A stretch of 64,000 bases of DNA from Streptomyces xanthochromogenes (GCF_014650455.1 NZ_BMUZ01000001.1:124001-188000), one strand, 5' to 3'; numbered from the stretch's first letter, positions 1 through 9,222 are shown. Numbers and translations: made by a program. The notes: a model not told the origin generated them from the letters alone.

Positions 1-1237
1 TCAGACAGCCTCGGGCCAGCACACGTGCCAGGGATTCGACAACCTGGGGATGGTAGTCGCGGCCGGTGCCCAGGCGCAGCTGTTCGAGTGCGTTCAGCGA
101 TCCGCCGGGCCCTTCGGCGCCCTCCGCAAGGTCGTCGTAGGCGTTGACCGCGCGGACGATCCGCGCGGGCACCGGCTGCTCCCGGTACGGGTCGGCCTGC
201 CGCTCGACGATGAGGGCGACATCGGAGGGCACCCCGGTCTGGCGCACGACCGCGCCGCCGAGCAGCGCGATCCGGCGCTGCTCGGCGACGGGCAGCCTGG
301 CGGTGGCCCCGGCGGGGACCGGGTCGAGCAGGGAGAGCTGTCCGATGTCGTGCATGAGGGCCGCGTACTCCAGAACGGTCAGCTCGCTCTCGGACAGACC
401 CAGCTCCCGCCCGACGGCCCGGCTGAGCTCGGCGACCCGGCGGGCGTGGCCCGCCTTGGTGTACCCGGCGATCTCGGTGGCGCGGGCCAGTGAGGTGATG
501 GTCTGGCGGTAGGTGACGCGCACGGCCGCGTACCTCCGGAAGGCCAGCTGGGTGAGGAGCAGCGGCACACAGAACACGGGCAGCGCCCACAGCCCGGCGA
601 CCGCGACCGCGAGGGCGATCACCGTGCCGGTCGCGCACACGGCGGAGCCGATGCCGAGCAGGCCGCGCAGCTCGTCCCGGAGCAGCGGCCCGAAGGGGTA
701 GCGCGTACGTGCGCGGAGCAGCAGCGCGGCCACCACCGCGTCGCACAGCGCGGTGAGCAGGAGCAGCAGCAGGAGGACGAACGCGAAGGAGGGGCCGCGC
801 CCGAACCAGTCGTCGAGCAGTCCGGAGTTGTACAGCGGCTGGAAGCAGACGGCGGCGAAGGCGACGGTCAGCACCCGCCGGGCCGCCTGGTCGGGGCGCG
901 GCCCGCGCCCGACGGCGACGTGCGGTACGGAGCCCAGCAGCGCGGAGGCGACCACGACGGCGATCACCTGGAGCACGCCGTGCCCACTGGCGTGCCCGGC
1001 GTTCTGTCCGAGCAGCGCGTACGCGAGCGCTCCCGCCGAGGCGAGCGGCGCCGGGTCCCGCTCGCCCTCCCGCGCGCCCCACCGGGCCAGCTCCCCCACC
1101 GCGATGAGCACGCCGAAGGCCGCCGCGGTGCCGGGGTCGGCGAGCCCGTCGCGCAGGGTCGCCCAGATCGCCCAGGCGCTGAGCGCCGCGGCGAGGGCGT
1201 GGACGGCGAGCACGGGGGCGGTGGGCCGGGCGGCCAT
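1..1237 (-). CDS. Membrane HD-domain phosphohydrolase (3' end beyond window)
   Basis: The frame is open from the ATG at 1237 to the window edge, so the C-terminus is missing. The first ~240 residues are a run of hydrophobic segments (several membrane helices). They are followed by a cytoplasmic HD domain: a GHARRV histidine region and the metal-binding doublet in LMHDIGQLS (around residue 297). The HHE...GYP signature of HD-GYP cyclic-di-GMP phosphodiesterases is not seen; the corresponding stretch reads VERQADPYREQ. The start codon lies one base after the stop of the upstream HD-GYP gene, so the two are surely co-transcribed and probably translationally coupled. The substrate is unknown. It may be a non-GYP HD hydrolase or a partner of its neighbour. 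Confidence 0.8.
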   Translation of the reverse strand, partial: MAARPTAPVLAVHALAAALSAWAIWATLRDGLADPGTAAAFGVLIAVGELARWGAREGERDPAPLASAGALAYALLGQNAGHASGHGVLQVIAVVVASALLGSVPHVAVGRGPRPDQAARRVLTVAFAAVCFQPLYNSGLLDDWFGRGPSFAFVLLLLLLLTALCDAVVAALLLRARTRYPFGPLLRDELRGLLGIGSAVCATGTVIALAVAVAGLWALPVFCVPLLLTQLAFRRYAAVRVTYRQTITSLARATEIAGYTKAGHARRVAELSRAVGRELGLSESELTVLEYAALMHDIGQLSLLDPVPAGATARLPVAEQRRIALLGGAVVRQTGVPSDVALIVERQADPYREQPVPARIVRAVNAYDDLAEGAEGPGGSLNALEQLRLGTGRDYHPQVVESLARVLARGCL

Positions 1238-1238
1238 G

Positions 1239-2693
1239 TCAGGCCCCCTGGGCGTTGGAGGGACGGGGTTCGGGGCGCCGGTCGGGGTCGGCAGGGCCGG
1301 ACCCGGGGCGCCCGTCGGCCTCGGGGGTGCGGGGCGGCCGGGGCGGAGGCACGTTTCCGCGCGCGGCCGTGGTGGCGGGCTCGTCCGCGGTGACCTCCAC
1401 GTGCCAGCCGTACCGGGACAGCGCCCGCACCAGGCCCTCCACCATCCGCGGGTCGAACTGTGCGCCCGCACAGCGCTCCAGCTCGGTGACGGCGGCGGCG
1501 ACGGGCCTGGCCCGCCGGTAGGAGCGGGTGGACGTCATCGCGTCGAACGCGTCGGCCACCGCCACCACGCGTGCCGCCTCGGGAATCTGGCCGCCGGCCA
1601 GGCCGTAGGGGTAGCCGCTGCCGTCGAGCCGCTCGTGGTGGTGCAGGATCGCGCCGCGGGCCTCGCCGAGGAAGCCGATGCCGCGCACCATCTCGTGGCC
1701 GTACTCGGGGTGCAGTTCGATCACCGCCCGTTCCTCGGGGGTGAGCGGCCCGTCCTTCCTGAGGACCCGGGTCGGCACCCCGAGCTTGCCGACGTCGTGC
1801 AGGATTCCGGCGAACCGGATGACCTCCAACCGCCCTTCCTCCATGCCGAGTTCACGCGCGATCATCTCCGAGGCACGGCCCACGCGCTCGCTGTGGCCGC
1901 GGGTGTAGCGGTCCTTGATGTCGACGGCCTGCACGAGGGCGCGGATGGTGGCCTGGTGGGCGGCGCGCTCGCGCTGGTACTGGGCGAACACCCAGCAGGA
2001 GATGTACATCGGCAGCAGCACGAAGAGCGCCGCGGGCGGTCCGAACCGGCTGCGCCACAGCACCGCCATCATCAGCCCGGCGAGCCCGTGCACGCAGTGC
2101 GGGGCGAGCGAGCGCAGCAGCAGGCCGCGCCAGGCGGTGCGGACCGGGCGGCGCTCGGCGGTGGCCAGGATGAGGCCGTCGAGCGCGGTCAGCACCAGGC
2201 AGAAGACGAGAGCGGCGGCACCGGCGGGCACCAGCGCGTAGGGGAAGTCGGGCGCCGCCGCCGAGCTGCCGCCGCCCAACGCCGCTCTTCCGCCGAGGAG
2301 TTGATGGGCGCCGGCCCCCGCGAAGGCGGCGATGGCGAGCTCGGCGGCCCGCCAGGACCGGCGCACTCGGCGCGGCTCGTCCTCGACGTACGCGATCAGC
2401 GCGCCCGGCACCGCGACCAGGGCCGCGGCGGGAGGCGGAAGCAGGAAGACCGCGGCGAGCAGCACCGGGAAGAAGGAGCCGGAGGCGATCGGCACGCTGA
2501 CCCGGCCGGCCAGGATCGGGCAGCGGGCCGGCCATTCGCAGAGCGCGTACAGGCCCGCGAGCAGGGCGACGGCCGCCCAGGGCACACCCCCGCGCAGCAC
2601 GGGCAGGGCGCAGGCACCCGCACCCGCGGCGGTACCGACGACGGCGAGGCGCGCGCCTGCCGGAATGTCCCGCAGTCCCCGCGACTGCGCCAT
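1239..2693 (-). CDS. Membrane HD-GYP domain phosphohydrolase
   Basis: About 484 residues. The N-terminal half is hydrophobic with six or more likely membrane helices. The C-terminal half is a full HD-GYP domain: GHSERVGR, then ILHDVGKLGVP, then HHERLDGSGYPYGL, then a DAFDAMTSTRSYR motif. These are the hallmarks of cyclic-di-nucleotide phosphodiesterases, although activity on c-di-GMP is inferred. I chose the ATG at 2693 over the GTG at 2702 because a GGGGAGG ribosome site lies 8 bases before the ATG and overlaps the GTG. It is the first gene of a two-gene unit with the HD protein downstream. The pair lies next to sigR-rsrA but is separated from it by a terminator. Confidence 0.85.
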   Translation of the reverse strand: MAQSRGLRDIPAGARLAVVGTAAGAGACALPVLRGGVPWAAVALLAGLYALCEWPARCPILAGRVSVPIASGSFFPVLLAAVFLLPPPAAALVAVPGALIAYVEDEPRRVRRSWRAAELAIAAFAGAGAHQLLGGRAALGGGSSAAAPDFPYALVPAGAAALVFCLVLTALDGLILATAERRPVRTAWRGLLLRSLAPHCVHGLAGLMMAVLWRSRFGPPAALFVLLPMYISCWVFAQYQRERAAHQATIRALVQAVDIKDRYTRGHSERVGRASEMIARELGMEEGRLEVIRFAGILHDVGKLGVPTRVLRKDGPLTPEERAVIELHPEYGHEMVRGIGFLGEARGAILHHHERLDGSGYPYGLAGGQIPEAARVVAVADAFDAMTSTRSYRRARPVAAAVTELERCAGAQFDPRMVEGLVRALSRYGWHVEVTADEPATTAARGNVPPPRPPRTPEADGRPGSGPADPDRRPEPRPSNAQGA

Positions 2694-2845
2694 GGCCCCC
2701 ACCTCCCCATCCGCCCGGGCAGTCCATTGCGTATGGCTTCGCGAGGATAGGCCCGTGGGCGGCGGCGGTCAGGCGCATGGTCGGAATAGGCCGTTTCGAG
2801 CCACCCGGATTCGCACCTTCGGGTGACGCGCCCCGGCAAAACGGG

Positions 2846-2876
2846 GAGCGGCCCCGGCCGATGGCCGGGGCCGCTC
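2846..2876 (-). terminator. Rho-independent terminator after rsrA
   Basis: A 14-bp perfect stem (GAGCGGCCCCGGCC and its complement) with a three-base loop. On the minus strand it is followed by CCCCG and a TTTT run. It lies about 70 bases past the rsrA stop and separates sigR-rsrA from the HD genes. Apart from this hairpin I see nothing else in the 2694-2946 gap. Confidence 0.8.
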
Positions 2877-2946
2877 TCAACTTCCCTGCCGCGGGCGGCA
2901 GTTCACCGTTCTTGATCGTCCGCGTCACAGCGGCGGACGGCCCGGG

Positions 2947-3261
2947 TCACTCGGGACGCAGCGTCGGGACCTCTCCGGTGACGACGTCCTGCTCGGGCAC
3001 GGCCTGGCCGGAGCGGATCAGGTCGATCCGGCCCATCACCTTGGAGCGCAGATCGCTCGGCACGTCGTCCGAGCCGCAGCAGCGCTTCACCAGCTTCTTC
3101 ACGGCCTGCTCCAGGCCGTACTTCTCCAGGCACGGCGAGCACTCCTCGAAGTGCACCTCGAACTTGTCGCAGTCCGTGGGGGGCATCTCGTGGTCGAGGA
3201 ACTCGTAGAGATGGTCCAGGACCTCAGAGCAGTCCGTCTCGTGCGGCTCTCCGCAGCTCAT
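2947..3261 (-). CDS. rsrA: Anti-sigma factor RsrA (redox-sensing, zinc-binding)
   Basis: 104 residues. It is the ZAS-family anti-sigma factor that binds SigR under reducing conditions and releases it when its thiols oxidise to disulfides. The core motif is visible: H-x3-C-x2-C in VHFEECSPC (residues about 37-44), with further cysteines near residue 11 and a CC pair in VKRCCG. Length and sequence match the Streptomyces RsrA family. Its ATG overlaps the sigR stop codon (ATGA arrangement), giving translational coupling. A strong terminator follows. The mycobacterial counterpart is RshA. Confidence 0.97.
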   Translation of the reverse strand: MSCGEPHETDCSEVLDHLYEFLDHEMPPTDCDKFEVHFEECSPCLEKYGLEQAVKKLVKRCCGSDDVPSDLRSKVMGRIDLIRSGQAVPEQDVVTGEVPTLRPE

Positions 3262-3893
3262 GAGCCCGAGCCTTTCGCTTCGTCCGACTCGCCGGCGCCG
3301 GCCGGGACGAGCCCGCGGTCACGGGCGTAGTCCTCCAGCATTCCGCGCAGCTGGCGGCGGCCCCGGTGCAGCCGGGACATCACCGTACCGATGGGAGTAC
3401 CCATGATGTCGGCGATCTCCTTGTACGCAAAGCCCTCTACGTCCGCGAGATACACGGCGATGCGGAACTCTTCCGGAATGGCCTGGAGGGCCGCCTTCAC
3501 GTCCGAGTCGGGCAGGTGGTCGAGCGCCTGCGACTCGGCGGAGCGCAGACCCGTGGACATGTGCGACTCGGCGCGGGCGAGCTGCCAGTCCTCGATCTCC
3601 TCGGCGGCGCTGCGCTGGGGCTCGCGCTGCTTCTTCCGGTAGGAGTTGATGAACGTGTTGGTGAGAATCCGGTAGAGCCAAGCCTTCAGGTTGGTGCCCT
3701 CGCGGAACTGGTGGAAGGACCCGTACGCCTTGGCGTACGTCTCCTGGACCAGGTCCTCCGCGTCGGCCGGGTTGCGCGTCATGCGCAGGGCCGCGGAGTA
3801 CATCTGGTCGAGGTAGCCGAGGGCATCCCGCTCGAAGCGCGCATTGCGCTCGGCGGTGGTCTCTTCCACGTGGCCGTCGTCGGTCCCTGTGAC
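3258..3893 (-). CDS. sigR: RNA polymerase sigma factor SigR (thiol-oxidative stress); probable GTC start
   Basis: An ECF sigma factor of about 211 residues from the start chosen here. It directs the disulfide-stress regulon and is held inactive by RsrA. Region 2 ([19 protein letters not shown] through [11 protein letters not shown]) and region 4 ([31 protein letters not shown]) are both intact. Start choice: GAGGAGG at 3908-3902 is 8 bases before a GTC at 3893, while the nearest canonical codon, a GTG at 3902, directly abuts that ribosome site. Published work on Streptomyces sigR describes exactly this GTC start, repressed by initiation factor IF3 (recalled, not checked here). The same frame stays open upstream to an ATG at 4067, giving an extended SigR' form of 269 residues. 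Confidence 0.93.
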   Translation of the reverse strand, partial: VTGTDDGHVEETTAERNARFERDALGYLDQMYSAALRMTRNPADAEDLVQETYAKAYGSFHQFREGTNLKAWLYRILTNTFINSYRKKQREPQRSAAEEIEDWQLARAESHMSTGLRSAESQALDHLPDSDVKAALQAIPEEFRIAVYLADVEGFAYKEIADIMGTPIGTVMSRLHRGRRQLRGMLEDYARDRGLVPAGAGESDEAKGSGS

Positions 3894-4067
3894 CGGACCC
3901 ACCTCCTCGAACGGTGTGACGGATCCGAATGCGGACCCACTCGAATCGGAGGATAGACGACGATCCGCTCCGCCCGCCGCTCGAACAGGAGCGGTCCTGG
4001 CCGCGGAAAGCACCGTCCACTCCAGGTCAGAGGCGGCCTTGCGGCTCGGGCAGATGGTCGAACCCAT
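3894..4067 (-). other. sigR: N-terminal extension coding region of the long isoform SigR'
   Basis: In the sigR frame there is an ATG at 4067 (peptide begins [17 protein letters not shown]). It adds exactly 55 codons ahead of the GTG at 3902 and 58 ahead of the GTC start. The literature reports an unstable SigR' isoform with a 55-residue extension made from the autoregulated transcript (recalled). The length match, plus a SigR promoter just upstream of this ATG, supports the same arrangement here. The extension has no recognisable domain. Ribosome-site support for the ATG is weak (GGAG about 10 bases upstream). Confidence 0.7.
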
Positions 4068-4129
4068 GCGACGGACTCCCTCTCCACAGCTTGGTCTGCT
4101 AGGTCTGCGTAATCCCTTACGTCGGCCAT

Positions 4130-4155
4130 AACAGCGGCCCCGCACCGCGCATTCC
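4130..4155 (-). promoter_or_regulatory. SigR-dependent promoter of sigR-rsrA (sigRp2 type)
   Basis: On the minus strand: GGAAT at 4155-4151, an 18-base spacer, then GTT at 4132-4130. This is an exact match to the known SigR consensus GGAAT-N18-GTT. Transcription would begin around 4122-4125, about 55 bases ahead of the ATG of the long isoform at 4067. It gives positive autoregulation of sigR-rsrA after thiol oxidation. Assignment rests on exact consensus and position. Confidence 0.9.
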
Positions 4156-4171
4156 CGGGGCCGACGGGGAG

Positions 4172-4807
4172 TCAGGGACCGAGCGTGCCGAGCCATCCGC
4201 CGACCGCCCCGGTGATCACGTCCAGCGCCTCCTGCTGCGTGAGGGAGGCACGTTTGGGCACGGCGAACCCGTGGTCGGCGAACGGCACTTCCACGAGCTC
4301 GTACGCCTCTTCGGGGAACTCGGCGGGCTTCCCGAAGGGGTCGTTGCCGCCCTGGACCACGAGGGTGGGCGCGCCCGCGCCGAGCAGCTCCGGCGCCCTC
4401 GACTTCTCCGGCTTGCCCGGTGGGTGCAGCGGGAAGCTCAGGGCGAGGACCCCGGCCGCTCCGAGCTCCGCCGCGGTGCGGCAGGCGACCCGCGCCCCGG
4501 CGCTGCGGCCGCCCGCGACGACGGGCAGGCCCTTCTTCGCCACGGCCGGCCAGAGGTCCCGCCATCCGGTGTCCAGCGTCCTGGGCGCCGGGGCCAGCTT
4601 CTTGCCGGCCACCCGCCAGGGCTGCTCCACCAGGGCCACGCTCACCCCGAGCGGCGGGAGCGCGCCGGCCAGCGCCTGGAGGTCACGGGCCTCGATGCCG
4701 CCGCCCGCGCCGTGGCTGACGGCCAGCACCAGGCGGGCCTTCTTCGCGGGGTGCCAGGTGATGCGCGCGTCCCCCGCGCCGGTCTCGATGATCTCGCTGT
4801 CGGTCAC
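4172..4807 (-). CDS. Alpha/beta hydrolase family protein (Tex30/KANL3-like)
   Basis: A predicted soluble 211-residue hydrolase. [10 protein letters not shown] forms the oxyanion strand-turn, [10 protein letters not shown] is the nucleophile elbow (G-x-S-x-G), GGNDPFGKP supplies the acid and ADHGFAVPK the histidine, so the triad looks complete. The small size fits dienelactone-hydrolase-like or Tex30-like proteins; the substrate is unknown. The GTG start at 4807 was chosen because the protein begins directly before the first conserved strand. The frame is open further upstream, but that stretch lies antisense to the neighbouring SRAP gene. The gene ends just before the SigR promoter. Confidence 0.8.
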   Translation of the reverse strand: MTDSEIIETGAGDARITWHPAKKARLVLAVSHGAGGGIEARDLQALAGALPPLGVSVALVEQPWRVAGKKLAPAPRTLDTGWRDLWPAVAKKGLPVVAGGRSAGARVACRTAAELGAAGVLALSFPLHPPGKPEKSRAPELLGAGAPTLVVQGGNDPFGKPAEFPEEAYELVEVPFADHGFAVPKRASLTQQEALDVITGAVGGWLGTLGP

Positions 4808-4851
4808 GGGGCCATCCTGCCGCGCGGGGTGCCCCGGCCCGGGCAGGGCGG

Positions 4852-5667
4852 TCAGAACAGCGTGCCCTCCTCCGGGCCCTCCAGTTCCGTCACAAGATCC
4901 GGCCCGTTGTTGCGGACGTTGCTGACCGCCGTCGAGACGGGATAGGCCCGCATGAGGCCCTCGGGCGGCGGCGCGAGCAGCCCGCGCAGTTCCTCGGTGT
5001 CGACCCGGGCCGGGTCGAGCCACGCCGACCAGCGGTCCGGCGTCAGCATCAGCGGCATCCGGGGGTGGATCTCGGCGAGGGAGCCCGGGCCCTCGGCGGG
5101 CGCCACGGCCAGCGGGCCCGCCTCGGCCTCGGTGGTGATCACCGAGCAGGTCACCCACCAGGCGGAGGGGTGGTCGTCGGGCAGGGTGCGGTCGCGCCAG
5201 AACTCGTACAGACCGGCCATCGCGAAGACCGAGCCGTCCGCCGGGGTCACGAAGTACGGCTGCTTGCGGGGCCGCTTCTTCTTGCCCTCGACCTCCAGCT
5301 CGCGCTCGCCGACGCCGGTGACCCATTCGTAGTAGCCGTCCGCCGGGATGATGCAGCGGCGCGAGGAGAAGGCCTTCTTGAAGGAGGGCTTCTCGTGGAC
5401 GGTCTCGGCCCGCGCGTTGATCATCCGGGCCGCGCCCTCGGGTGATTTCGCCCACGCGGGGACGAGCCCCCACTTCAGCTTGCGCAGCTGGCGAACCGGA
5501 CGGGGCGATTCGGCGTCTTTGAGAGGACGCTCCAGGACGACGTGGACCTCTTTGGTCGGGGCCACGTTCCAGTCGGGCTCCAGGGCCTCGGCCGGGTCCC
5601 ACTTCTCTATCTCGAAGACGCCCGCGAGATCCTCGGGCTTCCGACTCGCTGCATACCTACCGCACAT
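4852..5667 (-). CDS. SOS response-associated peptidase / abasic-site shield (SRAP, HMCES/YedK family)
   Basis: 271 residues. SRAP proteins crosslink to abasic sites in single-stranded DNA through an N-terminal cysteine exposed when the initiator Met is removed. The sequence begins MCGRYAAS, which fixes the ATG at 5667 against the in-frame codon 11 residues upstream. Conserved blocks follow: WNVAPT (about 42-47), [17 protein letters not shown] with the catalytic glutamate, [14 protein letters not shown] and the HPRMPLML histidine region. It acts in replication-coupled DNA repair. It is divergent from the M50 peptidase gene, with about 50 bases between the starts. The mycobacterial homologue also lies near aroA. 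Confidence 0.93.
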   Translation of the reverse strand: MCGRYAASRKPEDLAGVFEIEKWDPAEALEPDWNVAPTKEVHVVLERPLKDAESPRPVRQLRKLKWGLVPAWAKSPEGAARMINARAETVHEKPSFKKAFSSRRCIIPADGYYEWVTGVGERELEVEGKKKRPRKQPYFVTPADGSVFAMAGLYEFWRDRTLPDDHPSAWWVTCSVITTEAEAGPLAVAPAEGPGSLAEIHPRMPLMLTPDRWSAWLDPARVDTEELRGLLAPPPEGLMRAYPVSTAVSNVRNNGPDLVTELEGPEEGTLF

Positions 5668-5717
5668 AGGTGCCAGACTGCCACGGCGCCCGTACCCCAT
5701 GAGGAGCCGTCCCAGAA

Positions 5718-6419
5718 ATGTCCGCCCTGCAAGACTTCCAGCTCTTCGGCACGCAGAGCGCCCCGGCCTCGTGGCTGGTGGTGGCGACCGGCGTGGCCGC
5801 GCTCGTGTTCGTCGTCCCGCACGGCCTGTGGCGGCTTTCCCGGAACGCCATCACCATCGCCCACGAGGGCGGCCACGGCCTGGTGGCGCTGGTCACCGGG
5901 CGCCGCCTCGACGGCATCCGGCTGCACTCCGACACCAGCGGCCTGACCGTGAGCCGGGGCAAGCCGCACGGCCTCGGCATGATCCTCACGGCCGCCGCCG
6001 GGTACACCGCTCCCCCGCTCCTCGGCCTGGGCGGCGCCTGGCTGCTCGCCGCCCACCACGTCACGCTCTTCCTGTGGCTGGCCACCGCCCTGCTGCTCGC
6101 CATGCTGGTGATGATCCGCAACGCGTACGGCGTCCTGACGGTGGTGCTCACCGGCGCCGCGTTCCTGCTCGTGTCCTGGCTGACCGGGCCGGACGTCCAG
6201 TCGGCGTTCGCCTACACGGCCGTGTGGTTCCTGCTGCTCGGCGGGGTGCGCCCGGCGTTCGAGCTCCAGCGCAAGCGCCGCCAGTACAACGACGGGGACT
6301 CGGACGCCGACCAGCTGGCCAGGCTCACCCACGTGCCGCCGGCGCTCTGGCTCTTCCTCTTCCACGCCGTTTCGGTCTGCTCACTGATCGGCGGCGGCCG
6401 CTGGCTGCTCGGCCTCTAG
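5718..6419 (+). CDS. M50 family membrane metallopeptidase
   Basis: A 233-residue integral membrane protein with about five or six hydrophobic segments. [13 protein letters not shown] (residues about 50-62) is the HExxH zinc motif inside a membrane helix, typical of site-2-type proteases. The C-terminal NPDG-type aspartate motif is not obvious (MIRNAYGVL is the nearest candidate), so it belongs to the small M50B-like actinobacterial group. The substrate is unknown. It is followed after 26 bases by aroA on the same strand. Confidence 0.8.
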   Translation: MSALQDFQLFGTQSAPASWLVVATGVAALVFVVPHGLWRLSRNAITIAHEGGHGLVALVTGRRLDGIRLHSDTSGLTVSRGKPHGLGMILTAAAGYTAPPLLGLGGAWLLAAHHVTLFLWLATALLLAMLVMIRNAYGVLTVVLTGAAFLLVSWLTGPDVQSAFAYTAVWFLLLGGVRPAFELQRKRRQYNDGDSDADQLARLTHVPPALWLFLFHAVSVCSLIGGGRWLLGL

Positions 6420-6445
6420 GGCCCGGCCCCACTAAAGTGAGGGCC

Positions 6446-7771
6446 ATGACCGAAACGCCCGTGCACCCCGCCCTCTGGCCCGCCCCCCTCGCGAGCGGAA
6501 CCGTCGACGCGACGGTCACCGTGCCCGGATCGAAATCGGTCACCAACCGCGGGCTCGTCCTGGCCGCGCTTGCCGCCGAGCCCGGCTGGCTGCGCCGCCC
6601 CCTGCGCTCGCGCGACACCCTGTTGATGGCGGAGGCGCTGCGCACCCTGGGCGTCGGCATCGAGGAGGGCGTGGGCCCGGACGGTTCGGGCGAGGCCTGG
6701 CGCGTGATCCCGGCCGGTCTGCACGGCCCGGCCACGGTCGACGTCGGCAACGCCGGCACGGTCATGCGCTTCCTGCCCCCGGTCGCCACGCTCGCCGACG
6801 GCCCGGTCCGCTTCGACGGCGACCCGCGCTCCTACGAGCGCCCCCTCGGCGGTGTCATCAACGGCCTGCGGGCGCTCGGCGCGCGCATCGACGACGACAG
6901 CCGCGGCGCACTCCCGATGACCGTGCACGGCGCGGGTGCCCTCGAAGGCGGCCGGGTGGAGATCGACGCCTCGTCCAGCTCGCAGTTCGTCTCGGCCCTG
7001 CTGCTCTCCGCGCCCCGCTTCAACCAGGGCGTCGAGGTCCGGCACGTCGGCGCCACGCTGCCCTCCCTGCCGCACATCCGGATGACGGTCGACATGCTGC
7101 GCTGCGTGGGCGCCCAGGTCGACGAGCCGGAGACGGGCGGCGAGCCGAACGTGTGGCGGGTCTCGCACTCGGCGCTGCTCGGACGCGATCTGACCGTCGA
7201 GCCGGACCTGTCCAACGCCCAGCCGTTCCTGGCCGCGGCCCTCGTCACCGGCGGCACGGTCGTGATCCCCGACTGGCCGGCCCGCACGACCCAGCCCGGC
7301 GACCAGCTGCGCGGGATCTTCACGGAGATGGGCGGCACCTGCCAACTGACCGACCGCGGGCTCGTGTTCAACGGCTCCGGCCGCATCCACGGCATCGACG
7401 TGGACCTGAGCGAGGTCGGCGAGCTGACCCCCGGCATCGCGGCCGTCGCGGCCCTCGCCGACTCCCCCTCGACGCTGCGCGGCGTGGCCCATCTGCGGCT
7501 GCACGAGACGGACCGCCTGGCCGCGCTCACCAAGGAGATCAACGAGCTCGGCGGCGATGTGACGGAGACCGCGGACGGTCTGCACATCCGTCCGCGCCCG
7601 CTGCACGGAGGCGTCTTCCACACCTACGACGACCACCGCATGGCCACCGCCGGCGCGATCATCGGCCTCGCCGTCGAGGGCGTCCGGATCGAGAACGTGG
7701 CGACCACGGCCAAGACGCTGCCCGACTTCCCCGACATGTGGAGTTCCATGCTGGCGGGGTCCGGAAGCTGA
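6446..7771 (+). CDS. aroA: 3-phosphoshikimate 1-carboxyvinyltransferase (EPSP synthase)
   Basis: 441 residues. It joins shikimate-3-phosphate and phosphoenolpyruvate in the sixth step of the shikimate pathway, in the cytosol. Visible family motifs: [10 protein letters not shown] (residues 26-35, substrate-binding lysine), GNAGTVMRF (about 103), a run of serines in [23 protein letters not shown] (KETDR-like) and the C-terminal DDHRMATAG. Length is normal. The ATG at 6446 follows a GTGAGGG ribosome site. It probably forms an operon with rsgA 15 bases downstream. Confidence 0.96.
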   Translation: MTETPVHPALWPAPLASGTVDATVTVPGSKSVTNRGLVLAALAAEPGWLRRPLRSRDTLLMAEALRTLGVGIEEGVGPDGSGEAWRVIPAGLHGPATVDVGNAGTVMRFLPPVATLADGPVRFDGDPRSYERPLGGVINGLRALGARIDDDSRGALPMTVHGAGALEGGRVEIDASSSSQFVSALLLSAPRFNQGVEVRHVGATLPSLPHIRMTVDMLRCVGAQVDEPETGGEPNVWRVSHSALLGRDLTVEPDLSNAQPFLAAALVTGGTVVIPDWPARTTQPGDQLRGIFTEMGGTCQLTDRGLVFNGSGRIHGIDVDLSEVGELTPGIAAVAALADSPSTLRGVAHLRLHETDRLAALTKEINELGGDVTETADGLHIRPRPLHGGVFHTYDDHRMATAGAIIGLAVEGVRIENVATTAKTLPDFPDMWSSMLAGSGS

Positions 7772-7786
7772 GCGGGACTTAAGATC

Positions 7787-8800
7787 ATGCGCCGCTACGG
7801 CAAGAACCCCGACGAGGACGACATCCGCGTCCGCCCCAACCCCAAGGGCAACCGCCCCCGCACCAGCATCCGCCCCAAGCACGAGGACGCGGCCGAGGGC
7901 ATGGTCCTCACCGTCGACCGGGGCCGGCTGACGTGTCTGGTCGGGGACCGCACGATCCACGCCATGAAGGCCCGCGAACTGGGCCGCAAGGCGGCGGTGG
8001 TGGGCGACCGGGTCGACATCGTGGGCGACCTGTCCGGCAAGAAGGACACGCTCGCGCGGATCGTACGGATCGGCAAGCGCACCTCGGTCCTGCGGCGCAC
8101 GGCCGACGACGACGACCCGTACGAGCGCGTGGTGGTCGCCAACGCCGACCAGCTCGCCATCGTCACCGCGCTCGCCGACCCAGAGCCGCGCCCCCGTCTC
8201 ATCGACCGCTGCCTGGTGGCCGCCTACGACGGCGGGCTCACGCCCCTCCTGGTGCTGACCAAGTCGGACCTGGCCCCGGCCGACGAACTCCTGGAGATGT
8301 ACGGGGCGTTGGGCGTCCCGTACGTGGTCACCTCGCGCGAGGAGCTGTACGAGGGCGACGCGGCGGACCGGGTGCGCGAGCAACTGCACGGCAAGGTCAC
8401 CGCGTTCGTGGGCCACTCCGGCGTCGGCAAGACGACCCTGGTCAACGCGCTGGTCCCGGAGGCGCAGCGGCGCATCACCGGCCATGTCAACGCGGTCACC
8501 GGGCGCGGCCGGCACACCACCACCTCCGCGCTCGCGCTGCCGCTGGACAGCGCGGACGGCGGCTGGGTCGTCGACACCCCGGGCGTGCGTTCCTTCGGTC
8601 TGCACCACGTCGACCCGTCCCGGGTGATCCTGGCCTTCCCCGACCTCGTACCCGGCACCGAGAACTGTCCGCGCGCGTGCAGCCACGACGAGGCGGAGTG
8701 CGCGCTCGACCAGTGGGTGGCGGACGGCCACGCCGATCCGGCCCGGCTGTACTCGTTGCGCCGACTGCTCGCCACGAGGGAGCGACGCGAGGGCGACTGA
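7787..8800 (+). CDS. rsgA: Ribosome small subunit-dependent GTPase RsgA
   Basis: A 337-residue circularly permuted GTPase that checks late 30S assembly. Order: basic N-terminus with an OB fold (residues about 35-100), then G4 (LTKSDL), G1 (GHSGVGKTTL, about 206), G2/switch (RGRHTTTSAL) and G3 (DTPGVRSFG). The C-terminal zinc finger is CPRACSHDEAECAL. The permuted motif order G4-G1-G3 is diagnostic. It lies 15 bases after aroA and is likely co-transcribed. The same aroA-rsgA pairing occurs in mycobacteria. Confidence 0.95.
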   Translation: MRRYGKNPDEDDIRVRPNPKGNRPRTSIRPKHEDAAEGMVLTVDRGRLTCLVGDRTIHAMKARELGRKAAVVGDRVDIVGDLSGKKDTLARIVRIGKRTSVLRRTADDDDPYERVVVANADQLAIVTALADPEPRPRLIDRCLVAAYDGGLTPLLVLTKSDLAPADELLEMYGALGVPYVVTSREELYEGDAADRVREQLHGKVTAFVGHSGVGKTTLVNALVPEAQRRITGHVNAVTGRGRHTTTSALALPLDSADGGWVVDTPGVRSFGLHHVDPSRVILAFPDLVPGTENCPRACSHDEAECALDQWVADGHADPARLYSLRRLLATRERREGD

Positions 8801-8898
8801 CCTGTTTCCAGGGGCGTGGGCAGGGCCTCCGTTGCATAATCGCACCAAGTGTTGACCATGCAGTCAGCGACGACGATGCGTTGTGGGAGGCCCTGGAC

Positions 8899-9222
8899 AT
8901 GGCGTGGCTGCTGGTCGTGGTGGCGGGAATCCTGGAGACGGGCTTCGCCGTCTGCCTCAAGCTGTCGCACGGTTTCACCCGGCTGTGGCCGACGATCGCC
9001 TTCGCCGCGTTCGCGCTCGGCTCGTTCGGTCTGCTCACGCTGTCGCTGCGGAAGCTGGACGTGGGTCCGGCCTACGCGGTGTGGACGGGCATCGGCGCCG
9101 CGGGTACCGCGATCTACGGCATGGTCTTCCTCGGCGACGTGGTCTCCACCCTCAAACTCGTGTCCATCTCGCTGGTCATCATCGGCGTGATCGGGCTCCA
9201 GATCTCCGGCTCCGCCCACTGA
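8899..9222 (+). CDS. Small multidrug resistance family transporter, SugE/Gdx-like (guanidinium exporter type)
   Basis: 107 residues and four membrane helices, the standard SMR length. The essential glutamate of the family is present in GILETGFA (E13). The HGFTRLWP segment in the first loop resembles SugE/Gdx proteins, which export guanidinium, rather than broad-spectrum EmrE. The ATG at 8899 has a GGGAGG ribosome site 8 bases upstream. I looked for a guanidine riboswitch in the 98-base gap upstream and could not build one. Transport specificity is inferred. Confidence 0.88.
   Translation: MAWLLVVVAGILETGFAVCLKLSHGFTRLWPTIAFAAFALGSFGLLTLSLRKLDVGPAYAVWTGIGAAGTAIYGMVFLGDVVSTLKLVSISLVIIGVIGLQISGSAH

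Noticed and set aside
753..2750. Very long open frame opposite the HD genes
   Set aside because: It is antisense to two clear HD-domain proteins. Its translation is low-complexity and matches no family; this is the usual effect of GC-biased third positions.
3900..3902. GTG as the sigR start
   Set aside because: It directly abuts the GGAGG site with no spacing, whereas the GTC nine bases on has ideal spacing. Kept only as an alternative.
3950..3985. Candidate sigRp1 promoter (TATCCT at 3955-3950, minus strand)
   Set aside because: The -10-like hexamer is well placed to give the short SigR form, but no acceptable -35 or AT-rich WblC box lies at the right distance.
8801..8898. Guanidine riboswitch upstream of the SMR transporter
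   Set aside because: No pair of ACGR-loop hairpins and no ykkC-like core could be built from the sequence.
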